Assembly: GCA_947623865.1 (NCBI GenBank)
Contig: CANQIC010000012.1
Location: forward strand, 1 to 43,218
Length of the DNA stretch: 43,218 nucleotides
Source: an uncultured Clostridia bacterium
Lineage (GTDB): Bacteria > Bacillota > Clostridia > TANB77 > CAG-508
Reading direction: 5' to 3'
Under the pieces are notes generated by a model. It was given only the letters and a program-made list of their open reading frames with translations. It had not been told where the DNA came from and made no database searches. This document shows positions 1 through 9,656 of the stretch, piece by piece. Each line of letters begins with the position of its first letter. Position 1 is the first letter of the stretch. The translations under genes and the position numbers were made by a program.

Positions 1-75
1 CAATAATAATTCACTAATTTTATTTGCTTCATCTTTATTATCAAAAGTAGTAGTTATCATAATATATTTATTCAT
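1..75 (-). CDS. cutA: CutA-like divalent-cation tolerance protein, N-terminal fragment
   Basis: Only the first 25 codons are inside the window; the gene runs off the left edge on the minus strand. The start MNKYIMITTTFDNKDEAN, followed by KISELLL, resembles the N-terminus of CutA1 proteins (short beta strand, TTF, then helix EEAxxIAxxLL). An AGGAG ribosome site lies just upstream of the ATG. CutA1 is a small trimeric protein linked to copper or other divalent-metal tolerance. With so little sequence the family call is tentative. Confidence 0.55.
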   Translation of the reverse strand, partial: MNKYIMITTTFDNKDEANKISELLL

Positions 76-250
76 AGCTAATCTCCTTTTATAATTTTTT
101 GTATATTATACCATAAAAGTTTAGTTTTGTCTTTTAATATTATAAATTAATTTTGCAAAATAAATTTATAAAATTTGAGAAAAAATCTCAAAATTATTGA
201 TATTTTTAAAATAATAGCATATAATATAGTATGAGAGGAGGAAATTTAAA

Positions 251-1510
251 ATGTTGATAAGATTTAGTTTTAAAAATTTTAAATCTTTTAAAGATGAAAA
301 TTTACTAGATATGGAAGCTACATCACTAAAAGAGCATGAATACAACATCGTAAAAACTGATAATGTAAATCTTTTAAAAGTAGCAGCAATATATGGTGCC
401 AATGCAAGTGGAAAGACAAATGTATTACAGGCATTTGATTATATGAAAAAAAGAATATTAGTAAGTGATGATTCTAAAGCAAATTCTCCAATAGATGAAG
501 AAAATATATATAGTTTTATGATAAATAATGAGCCAATTAGTTTAGAAGTTGAAATACTTGCAAGAAATAATAAAATATATAAATATGGTTTTGAAGTATC
601 AAAAGATATAATAATTTCAGAGTGGTTATATGAAAAAAGAATAAATAAATTCTACGAAATATTTGAAAGAAATAATAATAATGTTCAAATTATGAAAGTT
701 AAAAATAAATTATTTGATTTAGGAAATATCGATGATAGAAGTTTATTTTTGAAATCTTTTAGAGCAATAGATAAAAGTAATGAAGATTTTAATAGTGTGT
801 ATGAGTGGTTTATGAATAGTAATTATTTAGACTTAGGAAATCCAAGATTTGAAGATTTTATAAATAATAGAATTTCATTTAAAATATTAAGTGATGAAAA
901 CTATAAAGAAGAATTATTAAGATTTATAAAAACCTTTGATTCTGGAATAGAAGGAATTAAGACCACACCAGATTCAATAGAAGAAGTACAGAATAACAAT
1001 AGAGTAATTAAAATTGAATTGATCCATAGAGGTGAAGATAACAAGTTAAAAGCATTACCGCTAGAGTTAGAATCAAATGGTACTAGGAAGATGTTCCATT
1101 TATTTGACTTCTTTATGGATGCATTAAAAAATGGTATGGTATTATTTATTGATGAATTAGATGCTAAATTGCACCCATTGTTAACAAGATATATTATAAA
1201 TCTATTTCATAATAGCGAAACTAATATCGGTAATGGACAGCTAATATACTCTACACATGATACCGTGAACTTAAATAAAGATACATTTAGAAGAGATGAA
1301 ATATGGTTTACTGAAAAAAATAGAGATGGTGTATCTGAAATTTATGCATTATCTGATTATATACTAGAAGATGAAGAAAATAAAAACAAAACAGGCAAAA
1401 AAGTTAGAAATGATGCAACATACAACAAAGACTATTTAACTGGAAGATATGGTGCTATTCCGGTATTAGAGGAATTAAAAATAGAATTTAAGAATAAAAA
1501 AATGAATTAA
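251..1510 (+). CDS. AAA family ATPase (AAA_15/AAA_21, AbiLi/OLD-like)
   Basis: A 419-residue soluble ATPase. The N-terminus MLIRFSFKNFKSFKDENLL is the beta strand typical of SMC/RecF-like ATPases, and a Walker A GANASGKTN lies near residue 50. A late Walker B, VLFIDELDAKLHP, is followed by a YSTHD switch-histidine motif. This layout is that of the AAA_15/AAA_21 proteins, several of which are phage-defence or abortive-infection ATPases (AbiLi, RloC relatives). No nuclease domain is visible and no RloB partner follows. A GAGGAGG ribosome site precedes the ATG. The toxin-antitoxin and SIR2-HerA neighbours suggest a defence island. The exact role is not determined. Confidence 0.8.
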   Translation: MLIRFSFKNFKSFKDENLLDMEATSLKEHEYNIVKTDNVNLLKVAAIYGANASGKTNVLQAFDYMKKRILVSDDSKANSPIDEENIYSFMINNEPISLEVEILARNNKIYKYGFEVSKDIIISEWLYEKRINKFYEIFERNNNNVQIMKVKNKLFDLGNIDDRSLFLKSFRAIDKSNEDFNSVYEWFMNSNYLDLGNPRFEDFINNRISFKILSDENYKEELLRFIKTFDSGIEGIKTTPDSIEEVQNNNRVIKIELIHRGEDNKLKALPLELESNGTRKMFHLFDFFMDALKNGMVLFIDELDAKLHPLLTRYIINLFHNSETNIGNGQLIYSTHDTVNLNKDTFRRDEIWFTEKNRDGVSEIYALSDYILEDEENKNKTGKKVRNDATYNKDYLTGRYGAIPVLEELKIEFKNKKMN

Positions 1511-1600
1511 AAGAAATAATAAAATTAATTGTTTTTGCTGTTGATTTTTAGATAAAATAATGATAAAATAATGATAACAAATTTCAAGGAGGGAATTGAT

Positions 1601-1915
1601 ATGATTAATATAAGACCAGTTTCAGATTTAAGAAATAAATATCCAGAGATAGAGGAATTAGTTTTAAAGGAAGATGAAGCAGTTTATTTAACTAAAAATG
1701 GATATGGTTCAATGGTAGTAATGAGTTTGCAAAAGTATTCTCAAATGATTGAAGACTTAGAAATCGACAAGGCAATGGAAGAGAAATTTGGAAATGCCGA
1801 TATAGAAAAAGCTTTAGATGAAGCAGAAAAAGAAGCAGAAGATCCAAGTACAAAATATTATTCCCATGAAGAAGTATTTGGTAGTCTAAGGGGGATAATT
1901 AATGGAAAAAAATAA
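1601..1915 (+). CDS. Phd/YefM-family antitoxin
   Basis: A 104-residue protein. I chose the ATG at 1601, not the upstream ATG at 1571, because AAGGAGGG lies at the right distance before 1601 and the protein then starts directly with the family motif INIRPVSDLRNKYPEI. This is the Phd/YefM fold, which binds its own promoter and wraps its acidic, flexible C-terminus around the toxin. Its last 14 bases overlap the toxin gene, which couples their translation. The promoter region just upstream contains a tandem ATAATGATAAAATAATGATAA repeat that could be an operator. Confidence 0.85.
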   Translation: MINIRPVSDLRNKYPEIEELVLKEDEAVYLTKNGYGSMVVMSLQKYSQMIEDLEIDKAMEEKFGNADIEKALDEAEKEAEDPSTKYYSHEEVFGSLRGIINGKK

Positions 1916-2216
1916 TTACCAAATAAAATATACTCAAAACTTTAAGAGAGAAATAGAAAATGTTTTTAAGTATATTGTTAATGAATTACAAAATGAAATA
2001 GCAGCAGAAAATTTATTACAGTTAATTGAAAGAGAAATTAAAGAAAGAAGCTATAATCCAGAAAATTATAAACCTTTTAGGCGAAGAAATAAAAGTACAT
2101 ATATTTGGTATAGAATAAACATTAATAATTATTCAGCTTTTTATACTGTTAAAGGCAATGTTATGACAATGAGAAGATTTTTATATTCAAAAAGAAATCT
2201 AGAAAAGTTGATATAA
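1902..2216 (+). CDS. RelE/ParE-family toxin
   Basis: A 104-residue basic protein starting inside the antitoxin gene (14-nt overlap). The pattern is that of RelE/ParE toxins: YTQNFKREIENVFKYI at the N-terminus, YKPFRRRNKSTYIWYRI in the middle, NNYSAFYTVKGN, and the C-terminal MTMRRFLYSKRN. RelE members cut mRNA at the ribosome and ParE members poison gyrase. Sequence alone does not separate them, though the YxxFR/YRRF-type C-terminus is common in ParE/YoeB-like members. Confidence 0.85.
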   Translation: MEKNNYQIKYTQNFKREIENVFKYIVNELQNEIAAENLLQLIEREIKERSYNPENYKPFRRRNKSTYIWYRININNYSAFYTVKGNVMTMRRFLYSKRNLEKLI

Positions 2217-2240
2217 ACATAGTAAAGGTTGTGATCTTTT

Positions 2241-2577
2241 ATGAAACTTATATATATGTGTGATATACATGGAGATAAGCATAAATATAAAAATATACGA
2301 AAAACTAATAGAGAAAAATATTCAATATATTGTTTTTGGTGGAGATTTATTACCTAAATTTTGTCATCGTAATGTAGAACAACCTAAATTTATAAATGAA
2401 TATTTGAATGAATATTTCTCAAAACTACAAGAAAAAACATAAAATGTATTTGTATTTTAGGAAATGATGATTTAGAAATATTAGATACAGACTTTAATAT
2501 GTTATGTAATAAGTATTCTAATGTTTATAATATAGATAATAATCATAACCACTCGTTTTACGGGTGGTTATAATTTA
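2241..2577 (+). pseudogene. decayed metallophosphoesterase (YfcE/Icc-like)
   Basis: Three calcineurin-type phosphoesterase motifs occur in order but in different frames: CDIHGD near 2257, VFGGDLLP near 2333, and ILGNDDLEIL near 2455. The frame breaks lie between the first and second and between the second and third motifs, and the C-terminal half with the metal-binding His residues is gone. The breaks are not at CGG codons, so this looks like ordinary decay. It therefore serves as an internal contrast to the CGG-type breaks elsewhere in the window. Confidence 0.65.
2545..2571. terminator. hairpin between phosphoesterase remnant and herA
   Basis: An 11-bp stem, ATAACCACTCG with CGGGTGGTTAT (one G-U pair), around a 5-base loop lies at the 3' end of the SIR2-HerA operon. 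There is no strong U-run, so termination is likely but not certain. Confidence 0.5.
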
Positions 2578-4413
2578 TGTCTTATTAAACCATAATTCAT
2601 ATAAATCGGCATTATCGCTATTAGGCATTTTAGACTTCTCTAATTTATCAACTTGAACTAATAGAGATGGTTCAAAGATTGTTCCTGTAAGTACACATTG
2701 ACCAGGAGCTAGATTAGGAATGCTATCTTTAGATAGTGAGTCTAATGTATTTATAGTATTAGATATCATTCTTAAATCTAGTTCATTTACTAATCTATGC
2801 AAAAAATAATTATGTATTTGAGACATTATTGTAGGAGAAATATCGTATGGTCTTTGACTTGCTAGTGTTATATAAAATCCAAATTTTCTACCTTCTTTTA
2901 TAATTTCTTCAAACACTTCTAGCCTATAATCTTTCCAAGTTTCTTCTTCTCTAGTTGATTGTTCAGATAATATATTGTGAGCTTCATCTATTATTAGATG
3001 AAAAGTTTTATCTAATTTATCTGGGTTAATACATTTTTTGTGTAGTTCATAACTTTGCTTTGCTATTAATAACGGGATAATCTTCTTAGCTTCTTGATTA
3101 CAATCTCTTAAAGAAATAACATTTAAAATTGAATTCGATTCATTGTCATCTATCTCTATTAATTTATTTAAAAACTTTGATCTCGACTCAATTCTTTGCA
3201 ATAATGGATTTATATGTTCAAATTGGACATATTGATATCTAAGTCCATAAATTAATTGCAAATATATCATTATTTTTAATTTATCAATAAAATTAATATT
3301 TTCAATTTCATTATTATTAAATATTTCTTGTTGAAATCTAGATCTGATATCCAATATTTCATCTTCAGTTTTATTATTAATAAAAACATTTGCATCATAG
3401 TAAAAAGTGTTATTTTTATTATGCCATAAACTTGACAACCATTTTTGTACTTCTGTATCTGATATAATTTTGTTATTAAAATGCACTATTTCTAAAACTT
3501 TATTTAATAAACTAAGAGATTCTTTATTATTGTTTGCTTTAAATACATTATAGAATCCTGTTCCTATTGATTCTATTATTTTATTTGTATTGTTAATCCA
3601 ATCATCTTCAAAAAAATTTAATGTATTCTTTAAAAAAGGTTGTTGGGTTTTTTCTGTAGCCGAAAAGATAATCGAAAGTGTTTCAGTATCAAAAAATTTA
3701 TTATATGATAATTTAATCTTATCTTTTCCATTTTTTAATTTGGTGGAAAGTATTAATACATTCTTATTGTTTGTAATTACACTCTTTCCTATATATTCTC
3801 CATTAAAATCTATAATAACAAACTTACTCTTACCTTTTAAATTAATTATATGATTTTCTTGCAATTTAAATAATTCTGTATAAAGCTTTGCTAGAGTATT
3901 AGACTTACCACTACCTGTGTTTCCAAAGATACCGATATGAGTATTAAAAAGTAAATTCCAAGGTAATTCAATATCTATGTCTTCGTTTAAAATTTTTCCA
4001 AAAGGTATTGTATACTTGTACTTTTCATCGTTACCCCTAATAGCTTTAAATATTTCATCTTCTTCTAATAAAACTACTTCATTATATATCATTGGCAAAA
4101 ATTTAATACCAGCATAAAATTTTCCTTTCATAAGATATCCAATAACTTTTAGATCTACTTTTCTAACATATCTTTCTTCTTCTGAAATTTGATTTGTTTC
4201 TTCTTTTTTAATATCTTCTAAATACTCTTTTTCTACTTTTGCTACTATTTTATATGGTCCTCGTATGATTCCTAGATATTCTCCAATAGAAACTCCTTTA
4301 TAGACTTTTCCTTGGTTAAAATATGTAAGCATATTAGTATTTTCAAGTAGTTTCGCAATTATTTTTAATCCATCTATTAATATTACATTACCAACAACAT
4401 ACTTATTTTTCAT
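2575..4413 (-). CDS. herA: HerA-like ATPase of a SIR2-HerA defence pair
   Basis: A 612-residue HerA/FtsK-superfamily ATPase (DUF87). Residues 1-130 form a small beta-rich HAS-barrel-like domain. Walker A is GNTGSGKSN at about residues 164-172, a strand FVIIDFNGEYIG follows, and Walker B is FHLIIDEAHNIL near residue 470, followed by an arginine-finger region ending in ASQRP. HerA proteins form hexameric rings; in the known SIR2-HerA systems the ring assembles with SIR2 and controls NAD+ depletion or DNA degradation during phage infection. The gene overlaps the end of the SIR2 gene by 11 nt, and its ribosome site GGAGA lies inside the SIR2 coding sequence. No in-frame CGG is present. Confidence 0.9.
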   Translation of the reverse strand: MKNKYVVGNVILIDGLKIIAKLLENTNMLTYFNQGKVYKGVSIGEYLGIIRGPYKIVAKVEKEYLEDIKKEETNQISEEERYVRKVDLKVIGYLMKGKFYAGIKFLPMIYNEVVLLEEDEIFKAIRGNDEKYKYTIPFGKILNEDIDIELPWNLLFNTHIGIFGNTGSGKSNTLAKLYTELFKLQENHIINLKGKSKFVIIDFNGEYIGKSVITNNKNVLILSTKLKNGKDKIKLSYNKFFDTETLSIIFSATEKTQQPFLKNTLNFFEDDWINNTNKIIESIGTGFYNVFKANNNKESLSLLNKVLEIVHFNNKIISDTEVQKWLSSLWHNKNNTFYYDANVFINNKTEDEILDIRSRFQQEIFNNNEIENINFIDKLKIMIYLQLIYGLRYQYVQFEHINPLLQRIESRSKFLNKLIEIDDNESNSILNVISLRDCNQEAKKIIPLLIAKQSYELHKKCINPDKLDKTFHLIIDEAHNILSEQSTREEETWKDYRLEVFEEIIKEGRKFGFYITLASQRPYDISPTIMSQIHNYFLHRLVNELDLRMISNTINTLDSLSKDSIPNLAPGQCVLTGTIFEPSLLVQVDKLEKSKMPNSDNADLYELWFNKT

Positions 4414-5563
4414 CTATATTATCTCCTAAAAATTTATTAAAATAATCAAAATTTCCTTTTATACCTTTGTCAAATTTTTCTGGTGATAGTATATAATCAA
4501 CATTTTTATATCCTTTTAGTTTTTCGAATATACTATTATATGTTTTTTCATCAAATGGTAAAATATAAATTTTAGATTTAGGATTAACAGTTGCCCTTTT
4601 AAAAATGTCTAGGATATGCTCGTCTTTAAAAGAAAAACCAAATACAAATAATATAGTATTTTCTTTTTCAATTTCGTAACTAAAATTTCTAATAATTTGA
4701 TAATAATGTTGTTCATATACTGTGTGATAGAACTTATTTTTATCAGGATTTATAATTAATAAATCTTGATATTGTTTATAAAATGTATCTAATTTATCTT
4801 CACTTCCAGTAGAAGGTATTATTTCTTCTAATTTCTTATTAATTTCTTTGCATTTTTCTTCAGTTGACAATTGTTTTTCATTTGTTTTATGAAAAATTAT
4901 GTTGACTTGTTCGGTGATTTGTAATTCTGAATTTTCTTCAATTAATCTTTTTAATTTAGCAATGTGTTTTAATTCGTAATCGATTAAAATTTTATCTTCT
5001 TGATTTATATAATGTTTTTTCCAAGAAATAGAACCATGCATTTTGAATAAATTTATAGTGGGTAATTCAACTCTACATCTATCATACGTTCCACTGTGAG
5101 ATACATTTAAGTTAAAATTATCAATACTTATAATTTTATTTATAAAACCACTACTACCATCATTAAAATAACACAATTTATTTTCACTATTTACTTTATC
5201 AAATGCCTTTTCAAACATCATATCATAATTCGTTGTAAAAATATTTACTCTTCTAGGTTTATTTAATGGTTCTCTATCTAATATTTCTATTAACATATTT
5301 ATGAATTTATAATAGTTTTCAAATACACTTGTATAATTTAAATCGCATTCAGATGAAATATCCATTTTGGAAATACAATTTTCAAAATAGTATAAATAGA
5401 GTTTCTTTTTATTATTATCTGTTATATACGGAGAGCATAGTAAATTTTCAAATGTAGGCATTTTATCACCTATTGACAAAGTAGGAAATAAAGGCATACT
5501 AGCTCCAGATCCGATTAAAAAATTAATATTCTTTCCACTCATATGTTCTTGAATTGTTGGCAT
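4403..5563 (-). CDS. SIR2-domain protein of a SIR2-HerA defence pair
   Basis: A 386-residue SIR2-like protein. The NAD-binding loop LIGSGAS is at residues 16-22. TTNYD at 110-114 carries the conserved Asn/Asp, KMHGS at 174-178 carries the catalytic His, and LFVFGFSFKDEHI is the C-terminal Rossmann part. Bacterial SIR2 effectors in defence systems hydrolyse NAD+ and cause abortive infection. This gene is first in a two-gene minus-strand operon and overlaps the HerA gene. The pairing matches the described SIR2-HerA (Nezha-type) systems. Confidence 0.88.
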   Translation of the reverse strand: MPTIQEHMSGKNINFLIGSGASMPLFPTLSIGDKMPTFENLLCSPYITDNNKKKLYLYYFENCISKMDISSECDLNYTSVFENYYKFINMLIEILDREPLNKPRRVNIFTTNYDMMFEKAFDKVNSENKLCYFNDGSSGFINKIISIDNFNLNVSHSGTYDRCRVELPTINLFKMHGSISWKKHYINQEDKILIDYELKHIAKLKRLIEENSELQITEQVNIIFHKTNEKQLSTEEKCKEINKKLEEIIPSTGSEDKLDTFYKQYQDLLIINPDKNKFYHTVYEQHYYQIIRNFSYEIEKENTILFVFGFSFKDEHILDIFKRATVNPKSKIYILPFDEKTYNSIFEKLKGYKNVDYILSPEKFDKGIKGNFDYFNKFLGDNIDEK

Positions 5564-5947
5564 ATTATCTACTCCTTATTTTTTTTATTATTTTATCATA
5601 AAAAGACGAAAAAAGGAAGTTTTACAGTAAATAAGTGAATAGTTAAATTAAAAAGTAAAAAAATTTATTATAAAATTACCCATTTTTAATATTTTCAAGA
5701 CATTATTAAGTGTAAGGAAAAATTTTATAATTTTTTCTAAAAATGCAACATTTTAGAGTTCAATTTGGAATAGACACTTTAGAAGGGTAAAAATATATTT
5801 CAAAAACAGCTTCTTTCACAAGAAGTAAGTTTATATATAAAACCCCAAGTACATTGATAGATACACTTAAATTTAAGTGTCATAACAAGCCATTTTCTTT
5901 AATAATCTGTATTAGGTGAAATTGATTGAAAAGGAGTTGATGTCAAT
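5564..5947. other. intergenic region before the recombinase unit
   Basis: About 380 bases without a convincing gene. It holds a CTTCTT/AAGAAG hairpin at 5810-5825 and a perfect 18-bp palindrome, ACACTTAAATTTAAGTGT, at 5863-5880. The palindrome could be a recombinase or repressor binding site, and the region may include one end of the serine-recombinase element. Confidence 0.5.
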
Positions 5948-6091
5948 GTGAATAAAGATAAACAAAAAATAAAGAGTGATAAATTAGAATTTAATACATA
6001 TTGTATTTTTACAGAAGAAAAGCAAGAGATTAGTCAGACAATAGGTTTAATTTTTAAGGATTATTTAGAAAATTTGAAAATTAAAAAGTAA
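5948..6091 (+). CDS. small protein upstream of the serine recombinase
   Basis: A 47-residue ORF starting with GTG, with AAAGGAG about 9 bases upstream; an ATG a few bases earlier runs straight into a stop. The product is MNKDKQKIKSDKLEFNTYC followed by IFTEEKQEISQTIGLIFKDY and a short basic tail. Small genes of this kind often sit just before large serine recombinases in clostridial transposons. I do not recognise a domain. It could be a regulator or directionality factor, but that is a guess from position only. Confidence 0.5.
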   Translation: MNKDKQKIKSDKLEFNTYCIFTEEKQEISQTIGLIFKDYLENLKIKK

Positions 6092-6166
6092 TTATTCAAA
6101 AGTATTTGCAAAATTAATTTGAGCACGTTAAAATTGATGTGTAGATGATTACGGATAGGAGGTTAA

Positions 6167-7833
6167 ATGCTAGAAATAAAAAGTCAAAACTTCAAAGTAC
6201 GGAATGTATATCAGACTATCTAGAGAAGATGGCGACAAACAAGAAAGCGAAAGTATCGGTAATCAAAGAAAAATTTTGCAAAGATATATAAAGGAGAACA
6301 ATTTAACACTTATTAAAGAATACATTGATGATGGTGTATCAGGTACAACATTTAACAGACCTGGGTTTAATGAATTATTGCAAGACATTGAAAACAAGAG
6401 TATTAATATGGTTATTACTAAAGACCTATCTAGGCTTGGTAGGGACTATATAAAAACTGGAGAATACATAGAAAATTATTTTCCAGAAAAGAATATTAGA
6501 TATGTTGCAATAACAGATGGAATAGACACTTATATTGATAGCACAAATAACGATATAACACCTTTTAAAGCAATTATGAATGATATGTATGCAAAAGACA
6601 TTTCAAAGAAAATTAGAAGTGTGTATAAGGAAAAACAAAAGCAAGGTGAATATTTGTGTAGTATTCCAGCATATCGGTTATAAAAGACATCCTAATATTA
6701 AAAATAAGCTAGTGATTGATGAGAATGTAGCTGATATTGTAAGAAAGATTTTTGATATGTATGCAAATGAACATGGTAGCGTAGAAATAGTAAACTACTT
6801 AAATATCCATCACTATTTATCTCCAACTGGTTACAGAAAAACTGGAGTGGTACAAGATGAAAACAAAACGAATTATAACTGGAATGAAGTAACTCTATGT
6901 AATATGCTTAAAAATGAAGTATATATTGGAAATACCATACAAAATAAAAAAACGGTTGTATCGTATAAGGTAAAGAAAATTAGAACTGTAGAAAAAGAAA
7001 ATCAAATACGAGTAAATAATACACATGAATCCATCATAGATGAAGATGTATTCGAAAAAGTAAATAGTATTTTGGAAAAGAGAGGAACAAATACAAAACT
7101 TAAATATGATTACCTATTAAGAGGTCTGCTTTATTGTTATCATTGCAAAAGAAAATTGCAAATCGTGCTTAAAAAGAATTCAAGGAGAAATAGCACATCA
7201 CATCCATATATAATTTGCTCAGATCATAAATCAAGAGGTTGTTACCCATTAAGTATCAATTATGAAAAGTTTGAAAAACATATTCTTTATATAGTAAAAA
7301 AGATTGCCCAAATCTATGCTGATAAAGAAGTTTTTTATTCAGTTTATGAAAAATATCAAAACAAAACTCTTGATATAAGAGAAGGTTTTAAGAAAAAAAT
7401 TGAGCAATTAGATAAAGCAATTTATGAAATAAACAGCAATTTAGACAAGATGTATATGGACAAATTAAAAGGTATTCTTTTAGAAGAAGACTATATAAGA
7501 TATTCACAAAAATTTGTTTTTGAAAGAACAAATTTAATTAAACAAAAAGAAGAATCAGAACAAAAATTAACCCAAACAGAAGAAAAAATTAGTACAAAGA
7601 ACAAAACAAAAGAAGAAAAAGAATTAGATGACTTAATAGAAAACTTTTTGAAATTAGAGCAAATTGATAAAATGTATTTATACCGATTAATTAACAAAAT
7701 TGAGATTGATAAAGATAAAAATATATACATATATTTTAATTTTTCAAAACTAAATTCTATTAATGAAAATCTAGATGAGTTTATTAAAATTGAAGAACTT
7801 TTTGGCAAAAATATACAACAAAAGACTAGTTAA
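6167..7833 (+). CDS. large serine recombinase (two +1 CGG frameshifts)
   Basis: Read with +1 shifts at the CGG codons 6200-6202 and 6675-6677, this gives one 554-residue large serine recombinase. The start at 6167 is chosen because AGGAGG ends 4 bases before it and the first 11 codons (MLEIKSQNFKV) join, by skipping C, to GMYIRLSRED, the family N-terminus with catalytic Ser17. The second shift falls in the conserved PAYGYKRHP motif between the catalytic and recombinase domains (Gly170). A zinc ribbon (CYHCKRK, later CSDHKSRGC) and a long coiled coil follow, as in TnpX/phage-integrase types. Without the shifts the frame stops within eight codons of each CGG. It likely moves the 5.6-9.7 kb element. 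Confidence 0.88.
6200..6202 (+). other. +1 frameshift site, CGG-A (recombinase site 1)
   Basis: Codon 12 of the recombinase. It reads GTA-CGG-AAT in frame 0, with a stop 7 codons later; skipping C gives Val-Gly-Met-Tyr, matching the family start V/A-x-Y-x-R-x-S. Confidence 0.8.
6675..6677 (+). other. +1 frameshift site, CGG-T (recombinase site 2)
   Basis: TAT-CGG-TTA-TAA in frame 0 (stop after one more codon). Skipping C gives PAY-G-YKRHP, the highly conserved PxGY motif of large serine recombinases. Confidence 0.9.
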
Positions 7834-7928
7834 ACTTCATTAAACATTTTTTAGAATACTATAAACACATATTGAGAAATTGCTATTTTAATGATAAAAT
7901 AGCAAAAAATAAAATGAGGTAAAGTTAT

Positions 7929-8687
7929 ATGGGAAGAAAAAAGAAAAATCAAAAACTAAATATTTGGCAATGCATTTTTGCAGTAGTCATATTAATTTGT
8001 ATTTCAATTTATGGATATATAAACAAAAATGCTACACCTGAAAATTTAGTAAATGATTATAATTTAAATAATCAAAATACCATATTTGATTTATCTACAA
8101 TTCCTGAATACTTATCAAGACCTTATGTTGAAATTAACAATAATATTCCATATTTTACTGAGGAAGATTTGACAGTAGAGGCATTTGAAAAATATAGTGA
8201 ATTGGATAGTTTAGGAAGAAGTGGAGTAGCGATAGCTAATATTTGCAAAAAAATAATGCCTCCAAAAGACAAAGAAAGGGAAGAAATTGGAGGGATTAAA
8301 CCGACTGGATGGGTACAAAAAAGATATGATAATTTAATAAAAGATAAATATTTATATAATCGTTGTCATTTAATTGGTTGGCAACTTGCAGGAGAAAATG
8401 CAAATAAAAACAATTTAATAACAGGGACAAGGTATTTAAATACGGAGGGAATGTTACCATTTGAAAATGAAGTAGCTGAATACATAAATAAGAATGAAAA
8501 TAATCATGTCTTATATCGAGTAACACCTATCTTTGAAGGAAACAATCTTTTAGCAAGTGGAGTAGAAATGGAAGCATGGTCAGTTGAAGATTCAGGTAAA
8601 GGAGTCCATTTTAATGTTTATTGCTATAATGTTCAACCAGGAATAGTTATTGATTATACTACTGGAGAAAGTTATGCAGAAGAATAA
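7929..8687 (+). CDS. DNA/RNA non-specific endonuclease, membrane-anchored (EndA/DNA-entry type)
   Basis: A 252-residue protein with a basic start (MGRKKKNQ), one N-terminal membrane segment at residues 15-33 and an extracellular nuclease domain. The catalytic block is YNRCHLIGWQLAGENANKNN, equivalent to the DRGH motif with the general-base His and the Asn metal ligand. NLITGTRYLNTEGMLPFE follows. Nucleases of this form are frequent cargo of clostridial integrative elements and degrade nucleic acid outside the membrane. No CGG break. It stands 95 bases after the recombinase with its own weak GAGGT ribosome site. Confidence 0.85.
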   Translation: MGRKKKNQKLNIWQCIFAVVILICISIYGYINKNATPENLVNDYNLNNQNTIFDLSTIPEYLSRPYVEINNNIPYFTEEDLTVEAFEKYSELDSLGRSGVAIANICKKIMPPKDKEREEIGGIKPTGWVQKRYDNLIKDKYLYNRCHLIGWQLAGENANKNNLITGTRYLNTEGMLPFENEVAEYINKNENNHVLYRVTPIFEGNNLLASGVEMEAWSVEDSGKGVHFNVYCYNVQPGIVIDYTTGESYAEE

Positions 8688-8939
8688 ATTAATAAAACTT
8701 GATAATTTACAGTAAAACCATTGTAAATTTATGGAAAACAATATATAATTACTCTTAAGTTTAATTCTTAATACTATTAAATCGGATAGTATATTTCCAT
8801 TATAAGAAAATTTGCTTCGTCATATGTGCATTTTGCTTTGCAAATATGCATGGACTAAGGAAACTTAACCTTGTTGCTCTGGAAAAACCTGTGATTTTTC
8901 TATGCAATAAAAACAAAAAAGCGAAGGAGTGATTATGTA
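8688..8939 (+). other. intergenic region with several hairpins
   Basis: No gene is seen. Potential stems are ATACTAT/ATAGTAT around 8770-8795, TGCAT..TTGC/GCAA..ATGCA near 8827-8850, and GAAAAA/TTTTTC near 8881-8900. This dense pairing just before a gene suggests a structured leader or small RNA, but I cannot match a known family. Confidence 0.35.
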
Positions 8940-9656
8940 TTGAATTTAGACTTAGTAAATAATTTATGGAATGATTTAAAGGAGAATCAATTTGTGCAAA
9001 ATTTTATAAAAGAGTTATCCAATCATTTAGAAAAAAATTTGACACACAATACAGAAATTTCAGGAGTAGATAATATTTGGAATAATTTACTTGCGGATAA
9101 TTTAGAAATAGGTGACAAAAAAATAATTTCAAAATATAAAGACGAAATGCTAATGGAAAGAGCGAATATCTTACAAAATCATGCTTTAAAAACTAAAAAT
9201 AAGGGAGAAATGTACTATATATATGATATAGATACTGACGAAAAAAATACATACAATTTATGTATTTGTGAACCAAATAAAAGTCATGAAGTAATTACAA
9301 AAAAAATAGAAGATTTGCCTGAAAGTACAAGTTTAGGAAGTGTTTTAAGAAAACAAGGAGAAGACTTTATTTTAGGGAAAGAAGATACTGAGGTTATTGA
9401 AAATCAAATAAACAATATGATTAAGGAAAAAATAAGAGAGCAAGATCAATATTTAGATAGCAAAAGAATAGAGGAGCATATTTATGAAGTAGATGAAAAA
9501 TATTCAGGAAGGATTTGGTTATATGATTTAAGCAATAAAGTGGGTGAAGGCATAGAAGGAATTGAAGAAATAGAATTTCCAAAAAATTTGTATGAAACAG
9601 CTAAAAAAGGAGATAAGTTTATCTATCGAAATGGAGAATATCAAAAATATGAATAG
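8940..9656 (+). CDS. unknown element-encoded protein
   Basis: A 238-residue acidic, soluble protein starting with TTG at 8940 (the nearby ATG at 8935 runs into TGA after one codon); GAAGGAG lies about 11 bases upstream. It has no signal peptide or membrane segment. The middle contains [20 protein letters not shown], suggestive of a small beta domain, followed by a charged helical part. I recognise no family. It is the last gene before the truncated peptidase and its end overlaps that ORF, so it probably marks the element's right end. Confidence 0.65.
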   Translation: MNLDLVNNLWNDLKENQFVQNFIKELSNHLEKNLTHNTEISGVDNIWNNLLADNLEIGDKKIISKYKDEMLMERANILQNHALKTKNKGEMYYIYDIDTDEKNTYNLCICEPNKSHEVITKKIEDLPESTSLGSVLRKQGEDFILGKEDTEVIENQINNMIKEKIREQDQYLDSKRIEEHIYEVDEKYSGRIWLYDLSNKVGEGIEGIEEIEFPKNLYETAKKGDKFIYRNGEYQKYE

